A DNA stretch of 8,469 nt from assembly GCA_029779995.1 (NCBI GenBank), contig JAKOZM010000407.1:1-8469 (forward strand), written 5' to 3'. Of this stretch, positions 7,176 through 8,469 are shown piece after piece; within the stretch, counting starts at the first letter, position 1, and every line of letters starts with the position of its first letter. The notes beneath the pieces were generated by a model. It ran no database searches and was not told the origin of the DNA. It saw only the letters and a list, made by a program, of their open reading frames with translations. The stretch is from Actinomycetes bacterium (GTDB lineage: Bacteria > Actinomycetota > Actinomycetes > S36-B12 > UBA10799). Made by a program: the position numbers and the translations under genes.

Positions 7176-7217
7176 GCGTGAGGCGAGTCACGCTTGATCC
7201 ACATGTGAGACGGGCAT
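7176..7217 (+). promoter_or_regulatory. CRP-type site plus conserved promoter module of the first secreted hydrolase gene
   Basis: GCGTGA-GGCGAG-TCACGC (7176-7193) is a perfect 6-bp dyad containing GTGA-N6-TCAC. It runs straight into TTG (7194-7196), which may begin a -35-like TTGATC. CGGGCAT follows at 7211-7217 after 14 bases. The same order and spacing recurs before the paralogous gene (7925-7964). The palindrome centre lies 78.5 bases before the start codon. A site abutting or overlapping the -35 fits activation of the class II type, but no good -10 hexamer is evident, so the exact transcription start is unknown. Confidence 0.6.
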
Positions 7218-7262
7218 GACAGGGGTGTCAGAGATTCCCCCCTCAGGAGTTGAAACCCCGTC

Positions 7263-7832
7263 ATGCGTTACAGAACCCCGCTTGCCCTTGCCCTGGCCGC
7301 CCCAGTGCTATTGACGGGCTTCGCCGCCGCTCCGGCCAGTGCGCTCGTCCCCTCCGAGACGACCGCGGCAGCCGCCTCGCCGAAGAAGGCGAAGCCGGCC
7401 AAGAAGTCGAAGTCCGCGAAGACGAAGGCCATGGGTTCAGTCGCCATGCGCACCAGGGGCACCACGTACAGCCCGACCCGGGCGGCCGACCGTCTCGAGA
7501 ATTGGGCGCAGAAGGGCGTCAGCGGGTACCACAATGGCTGCCTACGGCTGGCCGACAACGCATACCAGCCCAAGGGTGCGCGCACGGGTACTGCGCTGTC
7601 GCAGTGGAAACGGGCCAAGAACCACGGCTACGCCCATCCGGGTGACCGCAAACCACCTGTCGGTGCTCAGATGTTCTGGAGGACCTCCAACCCGGCTGGG
7701 CACATCGCCACGTACGTCGGCAACGGCAAGGCCGTGACGAACATGCCCGGCGGCGCTGTGAAGAAGATCGACTGGACCCGGATGAATGGCTGGGGACCCT
7801 ACCTGGGCTGGGCCGAACCGTACTACGGCTAA
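7263..7832 (+). CDS. Secreted small Cys/His hydrolase-like protein (NlpC/P60- or CHAP-like), first paralogue
   Basis: The 189-residue protein starts with a signal peptide (MRYRTPLALALAAPVLL core, likely cleavage after ASA at residue 27). A lysine-rich linker follows at about 41-56, which may bind anionic wall polymers. The C-terminal domain (about 63-189) has YHNGCLRLADNAY with Cys93 at a helix start, and NPAGHIATYVG with His147 on a strand. That Cys-then-His order is what papain-fold wall hydrolases (NlpC/P60, CHAP) use, and N160 could be the third residue. I infer peptidoglycan cleavage or a related wall function, but this is not a textbook member of either family. AGGAG at 7245-7249 is 13 bases before the ATG, a rather long spacing. 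A GACA/TGTC-type small dyad sits at 7217-7230 in the leader. A strong terminator follows the gene. Confidence 0.85.
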   Translation: MRYRTPLALALAAPVLLTGFAAAPASALVPSETTAAAASPKKAKPAKKSKSAKTKAMGSVAMRTRGTTYSPTRAADRLENWAQKGVSGYHNGCLRLADNAYQPKGARTGTALSQWKRAKNHGYAHPGDRKPPVGAQMFWRTSNPAGHIATYVGNGKAVTNMPGGAVKKIDWTRMNGWGPYLGWAEPYYG

Positions 7833-7847
7833 GCCACCCATAGAGCT

Positions 7848-7887
7848 GGCGAAGGGCTCGGTGTTGAGGGGCACCGGGTCCTTCGCC
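7848..7887 (+). terminator. Strong 16-bp-stem transcription terminator hairpin
   Basis: GGCGAAGG (7848-7855) pairs with CCTTCGCC (7880-7887), and the inner GCTCGGTG (7856-7863) pairs with CACCGGGT (7872-7879) using two G-U pairs. This gives a continuous 16-bp stem with an eight-base loop (TTGAGGGG). It begins 16 bases after the stop codon of the first secreted hydrolase. There is no long U-tract, as is common for hairpin terminators in high-GC actinobacteria. It should separate the two paralogous genes into independent transcripts. Confidence 0.82.
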
Positions 7888-7900
7888 GTGTCTGCTGCAG

Positions 7901-7920
7901 TCGTCAGAACCTATTGACGA
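7901..7920. repeat. Perfect inverted repeat TCGTCA-N8-TGACGA upstream of the second paralogue
   Basis: TCGTCA at 7901-7906 and TGACGA at 7915-7920 are exact reverse complements around an eight-base AT-rich centre. The dyad is centred 21 bp upstream of the CRP-type palindrome at 7925-7938, close to the 23-bp offset between the two CRP-type sites of the first paralogue. It looks like a dimeric regulator operator. TTGACG (7914-7919) inside it resembles a -35 box, but no matching -10 is evident. Confidence 0.4.
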
Positions 7921-7923
7921 TCA

Positions 7924-7964
7924 GGTGATTCATTTCACGCTTGGCCGTGCAGTGGTGCGGGCAT
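7924..7964 (+). promoter_or_regulatory. CRP-type site plus conserved promoter module of the second secreted hydrolase gene
   Basis: GTGA (7925-7928), six bases, then TCAC (7935-7938) form a CRP-family palindrome. TCACGCTTG (7935-7943) is identical to 7188-7196 before the first paralogue. After exactly 14 further bases comes CGGGCAT (7958-7964), also identical. The palindrome centre is 77.5 bases before the GTG start, within one base of the first copy. The surrounding bases differ, so conservation is limited to these blocks, which argues for function rather than recent duplication alone. Confidence 0.6.
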
Positions 7965-7971
7965 CACCACT
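7951..7971. repeat. Inverted repeat AGTGGTG-N7-CACCACT in the leader of the second paralogue
   Basis: Seven-base arms at 7951-7957 and 7965-7971 are exact reverse complements, and the seven-base loop is the conserved CGGGCAT. It lies 37 bases before the GTG start. It may be an RNA hairpin in the 5' leader or an operator dyad. The first paralogue has only a shorter dyad here (TGACA/TGTCA, 7217-7230). Confidence 0.45.
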
Positions 7972-8008
7972 CTGCGGGAGACCGAAACGACTACAGGAGT
8001 TGATCACC

Positions 8009-8469
8009 GTGAAGCGCAGCACCGTATCGCTGATCGCGGGTGCAGTCGCCGTGCCCTTGATGGCCACGAGTGTCGCTGCCGTGACCCCCGATGAACCCGT
8101 TCTGCCGCTGACGGCCCCCTCGGCCGCCGCAGCCACCGCCGCCCCCCGATTGCAGGTGGCCGGTGACACCGACTTCGCGTCTGCTGCGCAGTGGGCCAAG
8201 CAGGACCGCGTCCGGGCCGCCGAACGAGCGGCCAGAGCCAACGGCATCCGGACCTTCGGCACCACCTACACGTCCAAGGAGGCCGCGGCCCGACTGGTGT
8301 CGTGGGCCCGTTCCGGCGTCGGCGGCTATTCCAACCAGTGCCTGCGCCTGGCCGACGATGCATTCGGTGCGACGGGCGCCCGTACGTCCACGGCCCTGGC
8401 CCAGTGGAGTCGCGCGCAGGGCGCCGGTGTGGCTCACCCCGGCAGCAAGGACATCCCCGTCGGAGCTCA
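8009..8469 (+). CDS. Secreted small Cys/His hydrolase-like protein, second paralogue, cut by window end
   Basis: A GTG at 8009 follows AGGAG (7995-7999) with nine bases between, a good spacing. The frame stays open to the window end: 153 codons with no stop. The start of the protein is a signal peptide (VKRSTVSLIAGAVAVPLMATSVAA). An Ala/Pro-rich stretch and a charged helix (about 56-80) follow, in place of the lysine linker of the first paralogue. From about residue 84 it aligns with the upstream gene: FGTTYTS, SWARSGVGGYSNQCLRLADDAF (Cys about 111), GARTSTALAQW, VAHPG and PVGA. The predicted catalytic His region lies beyond the window. The role is inferred as for its neighbour, probably in wall remodelling. 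The preceding terminator and its own CRP-type module suggest separate transcription. Confidence 0.85.
   Translation, partial: MKRSTVSLIAGAVAVPLMATSVAAVTPDEPVLPLTAPSAAAATAAPRLQVAGDTDFASAAQWAKQDRVRAAERAARANGIRTFGTTYTSKEAAARLVSWARSGVGGYSNQCLRLADDAFGATGARTSTALAQWSRAQGAGVAHPGSKDIPVGA

Noticed and set aside
7194..7262. A c-di-AMP (ydaO-type) riboswitch upstream of the secreted hydrolase genes, as seen for wall hydrolases in other actinobacteria
   Set aside because: The leaders downstream of the CRP-type sites are only about 65-70 bases, too short for that aptamer, and I do not see its conserved segments.
7991..8437. Reverse-strand frame opposite the right-hand end
   Set aside because: The forward frame from GTG 8009 has a signal peptide, a good ribosome-binding site and clear homology to the upstream paralogue, so the reverse frame is a shadow.
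1..8469. tRNA, rRNA, CRISPR, insertion sequence, prophage or defence genes
   Set aside because: No repeat arrays, transposase-like proteins, cloverleaf-like segments or defence domains were seen on either strand.

Overview
This window reads as chromosomal DNA from a high-GC Gram-positive bacterium, most likely an actinomycete. The basis is the strong G/C bias at third codon positions, frequent GTG starts, and gene types common in Actinobacteria: a stand-alone LonN protein, a DUF3089 exported hydrolase, several GNAT enzymes and small secreted papain-fold-like hydrolases. I cannot name the genus. I see no tRNA, rRNA, CRISPR array, insertion sequence or phage gene.

Layout. Positions 2-604 (+) hold the LonN-domain protein, cut at its 5' end by the window edge. 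It meets osmC (609-1031, -) tail to tail. osmC diverges from a two-gene unit, 1088-2286 (+), in which a GNAT acetyltransferase overlaps a NUDIX hydrolase by one base. An 81-base gap leads to a 946-residue cytoplasmic diguanylate cyclase with six PAS-type segments (2368-5208). Ten bases later comes an exported DUF3089 alpha/beta hydrolase (5219-6322), which overlaps a two-domain GNAT gene (6319-7158) by four bases. Spacing suggests these three genes are co-transcribed. The right end carries two tandem paralogues for small secreted proteins with a Cys/His hydrolase-like domain: 7263-7832, and a GTG-started copy at 8009 that runs off the window.

The most notable signal is non-coding. The two paralogues share a promoter-proximal module: a CRP/GlxR-type palindrome GTGA-N6-TCAC, directly followed by GCTTG, then 14 bases, then CGGGCAT, then a common AGGAGTTGA ribosome-binding segment. 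The palindrome is centred 78.5 bases upstream of the first start codon and 77.5 upstream of the second. The first copy has an extra GTGA-N6-TCAC palindrome 23 bp upstream, overlapping the preceding stop codon. Reading by eye, I found GTGA-N6-TCAC nowhere else on this window. The pair is separated by a 16-bp-stem terminator. This suggests a duplicated gene-plus-promoter cassette for cell-envelope hydrolases under a CRP-family regulator, comparable to known CRP/GlxR control of resuscitation-promoting factors in related bacteria.

Working together: the left half is housekeeping and stress functions (peroxide detoxification, nucleotide clean-up, acetylation). The middle combines c-di-GMP signalling with an exported hydrolase. 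The right end is envelope remodelling. No functional link between the c-di-GMP gene and the CRP-type sites can be shown from sequence alone.
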